Assembly (NCBI GenBank): GCA_947451105.1
Contig: CANFXY010000015.1
Span: 1-33,871 of the forward strand
Direction: 5' to 3'
Length of the DNA: 33,871 nucleotides
Origin: Bacteroidota bacterium
Lineage (GTDB): Bacteria; Bacteroidota; Bacteroidia; NS11-12g; UBA955
Under the pieces are notes generated by a model. It was not told the DNA's origin and searched no databases. It saw nothing but the letters and a program-made list of their open reading frames with translations. Within the stretch, counting starts at the first letter, position 1. Each line of letters opens with the position of its first letter. This document shows, in pieces, positions 8,765 through 16,612 of the stretch. The position numbers were made by a program, and so were the translations under genes.

Positions 8765-9100
8765 ATGTCAGCAGGAATCACTATTTCGGAAAATGCTACC
8801 AAGAAAGTGCACCAATTAATGTCTGAAGAAAAAATGGGACCGGACTATTTTGTTAGGGTTTCAGTTAAGGGTGGAGGTTGCAGTGGATTAAGCTATGATT
8901 TGGATTTTGACAATGAATCTAAGGAGTCTGATCAAGAATTTATAGTAGGCGATGTTAAAATAGTATGTGACTTAAAGAGTTATTTATATTTAGCGGGTAC
9001 TGAATTAGATTTTACAGACGGATTAAATGGTAAAGGGTTCAACTTTATTAACCCAAATGCTAAAAGAACATGTGGCTGCGGAGAAAGTTTTGCAGTTTAA
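8765..9100 (+). CDS. iscA: A-type Fe-S carrier protein IscA
   Basis: 111 residues. A-type carriers hold iron or Fe-S clusters and deliver them to target enzymes. The three invariant cysteines are present: C39 in KGGGCSGLSYDL and the terminal pair C103/C105 in KRTCGCGESFAV. IscA is preferred over SufA or ErpA because of its position after iscS and iscU; the sequence alone does not separate these paralogues sharply. The operon continues 12 nt later into a PAP2 phosphatase gene where gamma-proteobacterial operons would have hscB, hscA and fdx. Confidence 0.93.
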   Translation: MSAGITISENATKKVHQLMSEEKMGPDYFVRVSVKGGGCSGLSYDLDFDNESKESDQEFIVGDVKIVCDLKSYLYLAGTELDFTDGLNGKGFNFINPNAKRTCGCGESFAV

Positions 9101-9112
9101 GTACAAATAAAT

Positions 9113-9844
9113 ATGTTGAGAATCTTTAAAAAGCTAAGTATTGTTCTTGGCTTTTTTATTTTACATACAAATGCAAATGCGCAATATGTATACAGGTATA
9201 AGCCTTATTTGGATCCTGCATTTGCAATTGGTAACGGTATTGTATTAACGGGAAGTTTATTGGCTCAAAAGCATGTAGCACCCTTGGAAGACAAAATTAT
9301 TTTGGCACTCGATAAGCAAAATGTGAATCGATTTGATAGAATAGCCTGCTCCCAATGGAGTCCCCAAATTGCAAAAGTAAGTGATGGGCTGGCTATAGGT
9401 ACTGGACTAATGTATTCGTATTTTTTATTTAAACCTGAAACGAATAAAGAAAGCATCAACATAGCAGGGGTTGCTTTCCAGAGTTTGTTGTTGTCTCAAT
9501 CGCTTTCAAATGCTTTAAAATTAGGCCTGAGAAACCGACCTTATTTATACAACCAGACCGTGGGTATGGAAGAAAAAAGAAAAGTGGATGCAAGAATGTC
9601 ATTTTTTTCTGCGCATACTTCAACTGTTTCATCCTTATGCTACAGCTTCGCTTTGGCTCACAATGCTTATTTCCCTGGTAAAAAACACACTGGAATTTGG
9701 ATTGGGGCAATAACAATTCCAGCTATAGAAGGATTTCTTCGGGTAAAAGCCGGGAAGCACTATCCTAGTGATGTTATTGCTGGCTACTTGGTTGGTTTGG
9801 GTTCATCATTAATCATGCATTATTTGCATACACAAAGACAATAA
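9113..9844 (+). CDS. PAP2-family membrane-associated phosphatase
   Basis: 243 residues with a signal-like N-terminus (MLRIFKKLSIVLGFFILHTNANAQ) and several hydrophobic segments. The three parts of the phosphatidic-acid-phosphatase type 2 active site are visible: K136...R142-P143 in KLGLRNRPYLY (one residue shorter than the canonical K-x6-RP), S166-A167-H168 in FFSAHTSTVSS (the PSGH position) and R210...H216...D220 in RVKAGKHYPSD. Enzymes of this family dephosphorylate lipid phosphates such as undecaprenyl pyrophosphate or phosphatidate, with the active site facing the periplasm; which substrate is used here is not determinable. It begins 12 nt after iscA, so it is probably co-transcribed with the isc genes, and a strong terminator follows 2 to 25 nt after its stop. 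No functional link with Fe-S assembly is evident. Confidence 0.85.
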   Translation: MLRIFKKLSIVLGFFILHTNANAQYVYRYKPYLDPAFAIGNGIVLTGSLLAQKHVAPLEDKIILALDKQNVNRFDRIACSQWSPQIAKVSDGLAIGTGLMYSYFLFKPETNKESINIAGVAFQSLLLSQSLSNALKLGLRNRPYLYNQTVGMEEKRKVDARMSFFSAHTSTVSSLCYSFALAHNAYFPGKKHTGIWIGAITIPAIEGFLRVKAGKHYPSDVIAGYLVGLGSSLIMHYLHTQRQ

Positions 9845-9845
9845 A

Positions 9846-9869
9846 AAAAGCCCCTATCTAGGGGCTTTT
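9846..9869. terminator. Bidirectional intrinsic terminator
   Basis: AAAAGCCCCTA and TAGGGGCTTTT form an 11-bp inverted repeat around TC (a GCCCC/GGGGC core with A and T tracts on the two sides). It ends the isc-PAP2 transcript and, read leftward, the convergent lipoprotein transcript whose stop is at 9891. Confidence 0.88.
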
Positions 9870-9890
9870 CTATTAATTTTTTAGTGAATT

Positions 9891-10424
9891 TTATTTAGCA
9901 CTTGCTTTTATGTTCCAAACTGCTTTTACATTAAGGCTTTTAGCACTTAATACAGCTGAATTTGTTCCTTTAATTCTATAAGTAAAGGTGTTGGATTTAA
10001 TGTAATTCGCCAAATTCTCGGAATTATTAATGTCTAAACTTATTGAATTTTGGTTGTCAAGAATAGGATTTTTAGAAGCGATGAGAACTTCAGGGTTTCC
10101 ATCTGCAGAAAGATAAAATTCAATATTTTCAATGTCATTAAAATTTGAAATAGAATCATTTGTGAATGAAATCACAACTGATTTTAATTTTAACTCATCC
10201 AATAAATCCAAAGAGGTGTTGTTCTTTTCTAATTCAGTTTTTAGTGAAGAAGTTAGGACAGATTCCCCAAAAGTTTGAGGGCCTACATTGTTGAGTGCAA
10301 CTGTTTCAATGGTCGTTTCGGTAGGGTAGTCAAAATTCACAGTGGTGATTTTACTTAAGCATCCGCCCATGCCAATAAATGAGCTTAATAAGAGTACAGA
10401 GAATAATTTGATTGTGTTTTTCAT
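9891..10424 (-). CDS. Putative lipoprotein of unknown function
   Basis: 177 residues from the ATG at 10424. The N-terminus MKNTIKLFSVLLLSSFIGMGGC is a good lipoprotein signal with the acylated Cys at residue 22; a longer frame from a GTG at 10445 is ruled out because it would start inside the -7 promoter element. The mature part (KITTVNFDYPTETTIETVALN, then alternating strands such as SVVISFTNDSISNFNDIENIEFYLS) looks like an all-beta domain. I recognise no family. The gene is a single transcription unit: its own promoter lies at 10445-10473 and a shared terminator follows its stop. Confidence 0.75.
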   Translation of the reverse strand: MKNTIKLFSVLLLSSFIGMGGCLSKITTVNFDYPTETTIETVALNNVGPQTFGESVLTSSLKTELEKNNTSLDLLDELKLKSVVISFTNDSISNFNDIENIEFYLSADGNPEVLIASKNPILDNQNSISLDINNSENLANYIKSNTFTYRIKGTNSAVLSAKSLNVKAVWNIKASAK

Positions 10425-10444
10425 GATAATTTTTAAAATTGACA

Positions 10445-10473
10445 CAAAGTTAGGGAAAATATTAATTTTCCAA
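10445..10473 (-). promoter_or_regulatory. Promoter of the lipoprotein gene at 9891-10424
   Basis: On the minus strand TTG (10471-10473), an 18-nt spacer and TAACTTTG (10445-10452) match the Bacteroidota -33/-7 pattern. The predicted start leaves a leader of about 15 nt. Confidence 0.65.
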
Positions 10474-10491
10474 GCCCAATAGAATATGATT

Positions 10492-10938
10492 CTAATTAGG
10501 TAATAATTCTCTTAGGGCTTCATTGATAGATTTTCCATCAGTTTTACCACCCAACTGTTTCATTGCTAATGGCATTACTTTTCCAACTTCTTTCATACTT
10601 GTAGCGCCGCTAGCTTCAATTATCTTCTTTAATTCAGCAAGCAGTTCATCCTTGCCCATAGCTGCCGGTAAATACGTTTCTATAACCTTTAACTCTTCTT
10701 GTTCCTTTTGGGCCAAATCTGTTCTATTTTCTTTTAAAAATATCTCAATACTATCTTTACGTTGTTTAGCCATTTTTTGCATGGCTTTAATGGCAATTTC
10801 ATCCGATATTTCTTTAGTGCCTGTTTCGGTTCCCGCCAATAAAAAAGCTGATTTGATAGCTCTTATAGCCCTTAATCCTACCTCATCTTTTGCTTTCATC
10901 GCATCGATGAGGTCTTTATTTATTTTTTCAACTAACAT
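10492..10938 (-). CDS. GatB/YqeY-domain protein
   Basis: 148 residues, the normal length of YqeY proteins. The domain is related to the tRNA-binding tail of GatB, the glutamyl-tRNA(Gln) amidotransferase B subunit, but stands alone here; its cellular role is not settled. Characteristic segments are DLIDAMKAKDEVGLRAIRAIKSA at the N-terminus, MAKQRKDSIEIFLKENRTDLAQKEQEEL in the middle, ETYLPAAMGKDEL, and the closing GKVMPLAMKQLGGKTDGKSINEALRELL. Its ATG directly abuts the TAA of the upstream phosphosulfolactate-synthase-like gene with no spacer, so translation is probably coupled. It is the last gene of the TPR-ComA-YqeY operon. Confidence 0.9.
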   Translation of the reverse strand: MLVEKINKDLIDAMKAKDEVGLRAIRAIKSAFLLAGTETGTKEISDEIAIKAMQKMAKQRKDSIEIFLKENRTDLAQKEQEELKVIETYLPAAMGKDELLAELKKIIEASGATSMKEVGKVMPLAMKQLGGKTDGKSINEALRELLPN

Positions 10939-11724
10939 TTACTTATTAATTAATGATTTGTCAAGGAAGAAATCAAAACTATCACCTCTCAAACCCAATC
11001 TTAATGTTTCAAGCGCTATAAGTTCAGATGGGGCAATATTTCCTAGGTTGATGTTGGCGCCGTATAGTTTAATAAACCAAACTTGTTGTGCTTTTAGCGG
11101 TGCTTCCCATATTATTTTTTCCAAAGGAATTTTTCTAATTATTTCTGCGACTAAACCAGAGCGAACTTCACCCGAACCTCTAAATACGCCAACAGTTCCA
11201 CTTTCGCGTGCTTCTGCAATAACTTTCCAAACACCAGCTTGAATTTCTTTTTCCATCATATCAATCCACTCATATGGAGGAATAATTTTTTCAGCATCTT
11301 TAGAACCTACTTCTGAGATAACTGTAAAGTCTTTAGCTAGAGTTCTGATGTACTCACATTTTTTGTCGTGTTCAATTTCCATTGAACCATCGCTAACCTC
11401 AACATGATCAACTCCGTAATAGTCTAATACCCTTCTATAATCATCAAATTGATTTCTTATTGCATATGCCTCGAAAAGTGTACCGCCAAAATATACTTTG
11501 AATCCGGCCTTTTGATAATGGCCAATTTTTTCTTTTAGTTTTGGTGTAACATATGAAGTGCCAAATCCAAGTTTTAATAAATCGATAAGATGGCTTCCAT
11601 GCTCAATTAAATCTAGAGATTCTCTGATGCTTAGACCTTTATCCATAACCATTGTTAAACCATATTCTCTTGGTTGAACTGGTCTTTCAGGCAGTTGTGT
11701 TAGTTTAAATATATCGTTGTTCAT
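10939..11724 (-). CDS. Phosphosulfolactate synthase-like protein (ComA family)
   Basis: 261 residues matching the ComA family over its whole length: KPREYGLTMVMDKGLS-like start (here QPREYGLTMVMDKGLS), LLKLGFGTSYVTPKLKEKI, VYFGGTLFEAYAIRNQFDDY, VEVSDGSMEI, FTVISEVGSKDAEKIIPPYEW, WKVIAEARESGTVGVFRGSGEVR, KIIWEAPLKAQQVWFIKLYG and LGNIAPSELIALETLRLGLRGD. Characterised members add sulfite to phosphoenolpyruvate to make (R)-phosphosulfolactate, a coenzyme M precursor in methanogens and a sulfolactate precursor in Bacillus. Bacteroidota do not make coenzyme M; a role in sulfolactate or cysteate supply, for example towards sulfonolipids, is possible but is inference, and a different reaction cannot be excluded. 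It starts 6 nt after the TPR gene and abuts the yqeY gene. Confidence 0.85.
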   Translation of the reverse strand: MNNDIFKLTQLPERPVQPREYGLTMVMDKGLSIRESLDLIEHGSHLIDLLKLGFGTSYVTPKLKEKIGHYQKAGFKVYFGGTLFEAYAIRNQFDDYRRVLDYYGVDHVEVSDGSMEIEHDKKCEYIRTLAKDFTVISEVGSKDAEKIIPPYEWIDMMEKEIQAGVWKVIAEARESGTVGVFRGSGEVRSGLVAEIIRKIPLEKIIWEAPLKAQQVWFIKLYGANINLGNIAPSELIALETLRLGLRGDSFDFFLDKSLINK

Positions 11725-11730
11725 TTTCAG

Positions 11731-13173
11731 TTATTGGTAAATTTGTATTAAGTTTTTGAACTCTTCATCTTCATCGATTAGAGTGTGACAAAACAATTTA
11801 ACACTCTCTAAAGTGTCTTCAAAATTATGAATTAATCGTGACATGATTACCTCTTTGTTTTTATTTGAAGGATTTTGATCGTATTTTATGATGCTAAGAA
11901 CACAATTTAAGTCATCTCGACACTCTGGAATGGCTTGAATTTCAAATATTAGGTCTTCCAACAAATTATCCATTTCAGAAATGTACAAAACCGATGCAAG
12001 CTCCTTCCAATTCTCAACTATAAGTTCCTTATTGTCAAACTTTAATTCATTGTAAATTGCTTCTATTTCCTCACGTCTTTCTAAATCAGAAAAGCAACTA
12101 AGTATACCTTTTAAGGCAGCGAAATCGCTTTTGTCTTCTTTGTAAACTTTTTCAAAATAGGGAAGTGCTTTTAATGCCTGTTTTTCTGTAAGAAATGAAT
12201 ATCCTATTAGATAATTATATTCAGGTAAAATATCTTCAAGGCCCTGTGCCTTTTTTATGTAGTTTCTTGCCAAGCCAGGCTCTTCTATTCCTAAATAACA
12301 CCTAGCTATGCAGATGAAAGGATAAACATCTCCATTGTTCTTTATACATTGTAAATAGTTTTCAATGGCTTTATTGTATTCACCTTTGTTTTCGTATAAA
12401 CCTGCCAAATTAAAGAATGCATTTTTTGAATCTTTATTTGCTAAACTTGAGTATTCATAGGCTTCAAGTGCCAGTTCCTTCAAATCGGTCATTTCATAAA
12501 TTCTACCCAATTGATACCATGCTAAATGGGAATATGGATTAGAATCAATTATCTTTTTGAAGTACAAAGTAGCCTGATCAAATAAACTATTGCTTATGAA
12601 ATTTAATGCCAATTGGTTAAATAAAACCTCGTTTTCTGGAAATCTTTTCAAGCCTTTTTCAATGATCTTATTTGCTTTAGCTACTTCTTCATTTTGAGAT
12701 AAGAGTTGTGCATAGCTGTTATATATGTCAACCACAAATTCCTCGTCTTCAAATTCAGCAAATTCTAAAGCAAGAATAAAAGATTCTTCGGCTTCGATCG
12801 GCCGGTCTAAATCACACATTATTTCACCTTCCATTTTGTGAATTACCGCATTGTATGGTTCAGAAGATTTGGCAAGTAAAATTAACTTTAGTGCTTCTTG
12901 ATAATTACTTCCCATACAAAGTATACTGGCTTTCTCAACTAAGAAATCAACTTTGTTGGGGTACAAATACAGACCATGGTTAATAATGGCCATTTGCTCT
13001 TTGTGTTGATTGTTTAAGAAAAAATGATAAGATAGCGCCTCTATTTCTTCTTCACTAAAAAATATTGATTGATCAGAATTTAATTGATTGAATTTTTTGA
13101 GGGATTCATCAATATCTGTTTGACTGAAAAAGTCCTCACTCCCTGCTTCATTATCATCAAAATCGTCAAACAT
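11731..13173 (-). CDS. Tetratricopeptide-repeat protein (cytoplasmic)
   Basis: 480 residues without signal peptide or membrane segment. The first 35 residues are acidic (MFDDFDDNEAGSEDFFSQTDIDE). From about residue 45 to 400 there are repeated helix-turn-helix units with TPR spacing and small/aromatic positions: AIINHGLYLYPNKVDF, ALKLILLAKSSEPYN, EAEESFILALEFAEF, LFDQATLYFKKIIDSNPYS, LALEAYEYSSLANKDS, EYNKAIENYLQCIKNNGD, LARNYIKKAQGLE and ALKALPYFEKVYKEDKSD, roughly nine copies. TPR arrays mediate protein-protein contacts; the partner is unknown. It is the first gene of an operon with the ComA-like and YqeY genes, 6 nt upstream of the former. A -7 element lies at 13190-13197. Confidence 0.88.
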   Translation of the reverse strand: MFDDFDDNEAGSEDFFSQTDIDESLKKFNQLNSDQSIFFSEEEIEALSYHFFLNNQHKEQMAIINHGLYLYPNKVDFLVEKASILCMGSNYQEALKLILLAKSSEPYNAVIHKMEGEIMCDLDRPIEAEESFILALEFAEFEDEEFVVDIYNSYAQLLSQNEEVAKANKIIEKGLKRFPENEVLFNQLALNFISNSLFDQATLYFKKIIDSNPYSHLAWYQLGRIYEMTDLKELALEAYEYSSLANKDSKNAFFNLAGLYENKGEYNKAIENYLQCIKNNGDVYPFICIARCYLGIEEPGLARNYIKKAQGLEDILPEYNYLIGYSFLTEKQALKALPYFEKVYKEDKSDFAALKGILSCFSDLERREEIEAIYNELKFDNKELIVENWKELASVLYISEMDNLLEDLIFEIQAIPECRDDLNCVLSIIKYDQNPSNKNKEVIMSRLIHNFEDTLESVKLFCHTLIDEDEEFKNLIQIYQ

Positions 13174-13189
13174 AATACAATATAATAAA

Positions 13190-13197
13190 CAAAAGTA
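13190..13197 (-). promoter_or_regulatory. -7 element of the TPR operon
   Basis: Minus-strand TACTTTTG, 16 nt before the ATG at 13173. No TTG at the expected -33 distance. Confidence 0.45.
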
Positions 13198-13258
13198 GGA
13201 ATTGATAATCCAACTTATTCCATAACTTATTCACTACAAATATAAGTTAAAGATCACG

Positions 13259-13266
13259 TATTTTTG
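13259..13266 (+). promoter_or_regulatory. -7 element of the M1 peptidase gene
   Basis: TATTTTTG ends 5 nt before the TTG start at 13272, so the transcript would have almost no leader. No clear -33 element. Confidence 0.4.
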
Positions 13267-13271
13267 CATTA

Positions 13272-16166
13272 TTGAAACATCTTTTTTTAATTTATAGTTT
13301 GTGCTTTATAGCATTGAATTCTTGGGGTTTAACTGTTAGAAAACAGGCAAATTGGCAACAAAAAACAAGAATGAACATAGAGGCTTTATTGGACCCTGAA
13401 AACAAAGAGTTAAAAGCACATGTAGTTCTTCATTATGAGAACAATTCTCCAGACACATTAAATTTTCTTGAGTTTAACGTTTGGGGCAACGCTTTTAGAG
13501 ATCAAAATACAGCTTATGCTAAGCAATTGTTAAGTCAGGGCAAGGATGGTTTTTATTTTAGTTCAAAAGATGAAAAGGGGTTTATAGACTCATTGAAATT
13601 TTTTGCAGGTGTTGCATTGAAATTTATATCGGACAGTGCAAACCCAGAGCGTATAGTCGTTGTTTTAGAAAAACCTTTGTTGCCCAAACAAACATTAATT
13701 TTAAACTATACTTATCACTATAAAATCCCTAAATTAATGTCAAGGGGAGGTTTTAGTAAAGATATTTTAGCATTGACCCAATGGTATCCAAAGCCTGCAG
13801 TATATGATGTCAACAAATGGAATTCTATGCCATATTTGGAGCAGGGAGAATTTTACAGCGAATATTGTGAAAATATCTCGGTTAAAATAAAATTGCCAAG
13901 GGAATATGTTGTTGCGGCAACCGGAAATTTATCTGAAAGTAAAAATTCTATTGGAAATCAAGGTATGAAAGAACTTGTTTACACAGAAAATAACGTCCAT
14001 GATTTTGCCTTTTTTGCCAGTAAAAAATTTAATTTGATGAGCCAAAAAGTCAAGTTGAAGAACGGTGATTCGGTTCTGATAGAATTGTACACAACGGATA
14101 CATTTACAAATGAAAAAAAATACGCCAAAAACAGCAATGTGTTAACTTTTATTGAAGCTGCACTTAATTCTTTCAATACCATTGGACGTTATGCATACAA
14201 AACGTGTAAGGTTGTCATTGGACCCCAAAATGCTGGAGAGGGTATGGAATATCCCACCATTACAATTTGCAAGGACAATAGTCCAGAAACTATATTTCAT
14301 GAAATTGGCCATAATTGGTTCTACGGAATGATTGGAAATAATGAACGGGTTTATCCTTGGATGGATGAAAGTTTAAATACATATTTTAGCACTAAGTTTG
14401 TTAACCTGTTCAATCGTAAAATTTCCAGAGATTTTTTAAATGACTCGTTTTTTTATCAAAAGCAGAAAAGCGCTGAATACGCTTTAAATCATAGTTCTTT
14501 ATTGGCCGTTCAATTAACAGAAAGTCATGGGTTTCGGCAGTCTGTATCATTGCCATCTGAACAATTTTATAGTTATAATTATGGGGGTTTGTTATACGCA
14601 AAAGGACCACTTTTATTCGCTTATTTAAATCAATTTTTAGGTGATAGTGTATTCATGGCTTGCAATAATTATTATTTTGAAAAATGGAAATTTAAACATC
14701 CATTACCTAATGATATGAAGGTTTGTTTTGAAGCGGTATCAGGTCAAAATTTAGATTGGTTTTTTAACGAATTGTTAGTGACCAATAAACCTATTGATGT
14801 TGTATATAAACATGGTAGTTATTTTATTAAAGGCCTGCCATTATTGGATTCTATTTGGGCTAAACAACGGACCATAAATCCAAATCCTTATGGCTTTTTA
14901 CCTGAGCATAATTTCAGTAATAATGGACAGAAGAAAACGCTTTTGTCATTTAGATTTCCATTAGGATTGCCTTCTTATCATGCATTAATTAGTTTGGATT
15001 TAATGCCAGTTTTAGGGTATAATTATTATGATAAATTATATGCAGGTTTTGTGTTTAACCACCATTTTTTAAATGTTAAAAAGCTTCAATTCATAGCCAT
15101 GCCTTCTTGGTCATTTACTCAGAAAAAGTTGATAGGTTATGCAAGGATTTCAGGCAATATTTACAATGGAAACAAGCAATTATCTGGTATTTCATTGGGT
15201 GCGCAAGGGCAAAAGTTTTCTTTACCTATGCCCTCACGCATCAATCAATATTATAAATTTAATCCATTCTTAAAATTTAATTTTGTTTCTAAAGGCATCA
15301 ATAGACAATTAGAAGAAAAGTACTTAATTCTAAATTTCGTTAATACGGGAATAATTCAAAAAACATATCTAGATTCAAAAGACAGCATAAATCAATTTTT
15401 TAGTGATTTTAATTGGAATTGCTTGAGAACTACTTATGTGTATGATAACCACCATCCAATAAATAGAATTGGATTCAAATTGAATGCCGAATATGGATAC
15501 AATTATTCCATTGGAAATGCCAATTTACAATATGCCAAGACGTGGTTAAACCTCGTCTATAAGTATAAATATGATAAGGGCAAGAAGTTCTTTCGAACAG
15601 AGTTTTTTGGTGGACTATTCTTGAAAAAATCCAATGGATTAAACAATGGATTGGATGTAAGAATGTTTAGTGCAGCCAACAATGGAAGCAATGATTATTT
15701 GTTTCAAGAAGCTTTACTTGGTCGCTCAGAGATTAGTAGTGGCAATATTCTTTTAAGTAAACAATTGATTTCAGGGGGAGGCAATATGAGGAATTTAATA
15801 CCCGTTTCTTCAAGTGATCGATGGATGCTTGCATTAAACAATGATGTTAATTTGCCTGGCATTATTCCTCTAAAATTGTATCTAGACCTGGCATATTTTG
15901 GTTATGCAAATAGAACGAATCTACCGATAGTATTGACTAAACCAGAACTGTATTATACGGCAGGATTGTCCCTAGAACTGTTTAATAACGCCTTAGAAAT
16001 ATTTGTTCCTTTGGTTTATTCAAAACAGTTTAAAGATAATAGTTATTGGAACTATAATGTATTTAATTCCATTGGATTTAAATTGAACTTGAACCAATTG
16101 GAGCCAGCTAGATTGGCAAGGAATTTTATTTTAGAAAATAAACTTAAAATTCAAGACAGCTTATAA
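13272..16166 (+). CDS. M1-family zinc metallopeptidase with C-terminal beta-barrel-like domain
   Basis: 964 residues. There is no usable ATG: the TTG at 13272 gives a proper signal peptide (MKHLFLIYSLCFIALNSWG), while the first in-frame ATG (13371) would lose it. The catalytic part (about 20-530) has the M1 signature complete: substrate-binding GEGMEY (G322-Y327), zinc motif HEIGH at 343-347, and E366 in YPWMDESLNTYF exactly 18 residues after the last His. A lone Tyr/Gly-rich segment at 433-440 precedes the domain end. From about 555 to 950 the chain changes to long amphipathic strands rich in Tyr, Asn and Phe separated by polar turns, reading as an outer-membrane barrel of perhaps 14-16 strands, with a short tail after it. 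This suggests an aminopeptidase-like enzyme tethered at the outer membrane; most M1 enzymes lack such a domain. Monocistronic, closed by the terminator at 16180-16210. Confidence 0.88.
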   Translation: MKHLFLIYSLCFIALNSWGLTVRKQANWQQKTRMNIEALLDPENKELKAHVVLHYENNSPDTLNFLEFNVWGNAFRDQNTAYAKQLLSQGKDGFYFSSKDEKGFIDSLKFFAGVALKFISDSANPERIVVVLEKPLLPKQTLILNYTYHYKIPKLMSRGGFSKDILALTQWYPKPAVYDVNKWNSMPYLEQGEFYSEYCENISVKIKLPREYVVAATGNLSESKNSIGNQGMKELVYTENNVHDFAFFASKKFNLMSQKVKLKNGDSVLIELYTTDTFTNEKKYAKNSNVLTFIEAALNSFNTIGRYAYKTCKVVIGPQNAGEGMEYPTITICKDNSPETIFHEIGHNWFYGMIGNNERVYPWMDESLNTYFSTKFVNLFNRKISRDFLNDSFFYQKQKSAEYALNHSSLLAVQLTESHGFRQSVSLPSEQFYSYNYGGLLYAKGPLLFAYLNQFLGDSVFMACNNYYFEKWKFKHPLPNDMKVCFEAVSGQNLDWFFNELLVTNKPIDVVYKHGSYFIKGLPLLDSIWAKQRTINPNPYGFLPEHNFSNNGQKKTLLSFRFPLGLPSYHALISLDLMPVLGYNYYDKLYAGFVFNHHFLNVKKLQFIAMPSWSFTQKKLIGYARISGNIYNGNKQLSGISLGAQGQKFSLPMPSRINQYYKFNPFLKFNFVSKGINRQLEEKYLILNFVNTGIIQKTYLDSKDSINQFFSDFNWNCLRTTYVYDNHHPINRIGFKLNAEYGYNYSIGNANLQYAKTWLNLVYKYKYDKGKKFFRTEFFGGLFLKKSNGLNNGLDVRMFSAANNGSNDYLFQEALLGRSEISSGNILLSKQLISGGGNMRNLIPVSSSDRWMLALNNDVNLPGIIPLKLYLDLAYFGYANRTNLPIVLTKPELYYTAGLSLELFNNALEIFVPLVYSKQFKDNSYWNYNVFNSIGFKLNLNQLEPARLARNFILENKLKIQDSL

Positions 16167-16179
16167 TTTATCTAACAAA

Positions 16180-16210
16180 AAAAACCGTCAGCGATTAGCA
16201 GACGGTTTTT
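16180..16210. terminator. Bidirectional intrinsic terminator
   Basis: AAAAACCGTC (16180-16189) pairs with GACGGTTTTT (16201-16210), with an 11-nt loop that can pair further (GC-GATTA-GC). It lies between the M1 gene and the convergent histone-like gene and can serve both. Confidence 0.85.
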
Positions 16211-16232
16211 AAGAGAGGTTAAAAGTAATATC

Positions 16233-16586
16233 TTACTTTTTAGCTGATTTTTTAGCTTTCGCTTTAGGAGCAGCTTTTTTAGCTTTTGCTTTAGGCGCAG
16301 CTTTAGCCTTTGGAGCAGCTTTCGCTTTTGCTTTAGGAGCAGCCTTTGCTTTAGGAGCAGCTTTAGCTTTAGCCTTTGGAGCGGCTTTCGCTTTAGGAGC
16401 AGCTTTCGCTTTTGCTTTAGGAGCGGCTTTAGCCTTTGGAGCAGCTTTCGCTTTCGCTTTAGGAGCAGCTTTTGCTTTAGGAGCAGCTTTAGCTTTAGCC
16501 TTTGGAGCAGCTTTAGCTTTTGCTTTTGCTTTCGGTGCTGCTTTTGTAGCTTTTGCTTTTGCAGCTGGTTTTTTTGATGTTGCCAT
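16233..16586 (-). CDS. Histone H1-like Ala/Lys/Pro-rich repeat protein
   Basis: 117 residues made of little but Ala, Lys and Pro: 44 Lys, no Asp, no Glu, only a few Ser and Thr and no aromatic residue. After a 15-residue head (MATSKKPAAKAKATK) the chain is thirteen AAPK-type units; ten of them form five copies of a 14-residue dimer AAPKAKAK-AAPKAK. The tail ends KKAAPKAKAKKSAKK. Such sequences resemble the C-terminal domain of eukaryotic histone H1 and bacterial H1-like proteins (chlamydial Hc1/Hc2, AlgP), which bind DNA non-specifically and compact it. The protein should be disordered and very basic. The gene lies 26 nt downstream of a SET-domain methyltransferase gene on the same strand, suggesting that its lysines are methylated. 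Low complexity makes family assignment by similarity unreliable; a nucleoid role is inferred from composition. Confidence 0.8.
   Translation of the reverse strand: MATSKKPAAKAKATKAAPKAKAKAKAAPKAKAKAAPKAKAAPKAKAKAAPKAKAAPKAKAKAAPKAKAAPKAKAKAAPKAKAAPKAKAKAAPKAKAAPKAKAKKAAPKAKAKKSAKK
16302..16511 (-). repeat. 42-bp coding tandem repeat in the histone-like gene
   Basis: Five copies of a 42-bp unit encode residues 26-95 (AAPKAKAKAAPKAK). Copies differ by synonymous changes in Ala and Lys codons, so the protein repeat is better kept than the DNA. Copy number could vary by slippage or unequal crossing-over. Confidence 0.85.
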
Positions 16587-16612
16587 ATTTATAAATATTA
16601 AATTGGGTTTTT

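Noticed and set aside
10523-11242. Long open frame on the plus strand (239 codons)
   Set aside because: It lies antisense to the well-conserved YqeY and ComA-like genes; its translation shows no domain and is a codon-bias shadow.
16302-16511. 42-bp repeats considered as a CRISPR array or non-coding satellite
   Set aside because: The repeats are contiguous without spacers, in one open frame, and multiples of three encoding a constant peptide.
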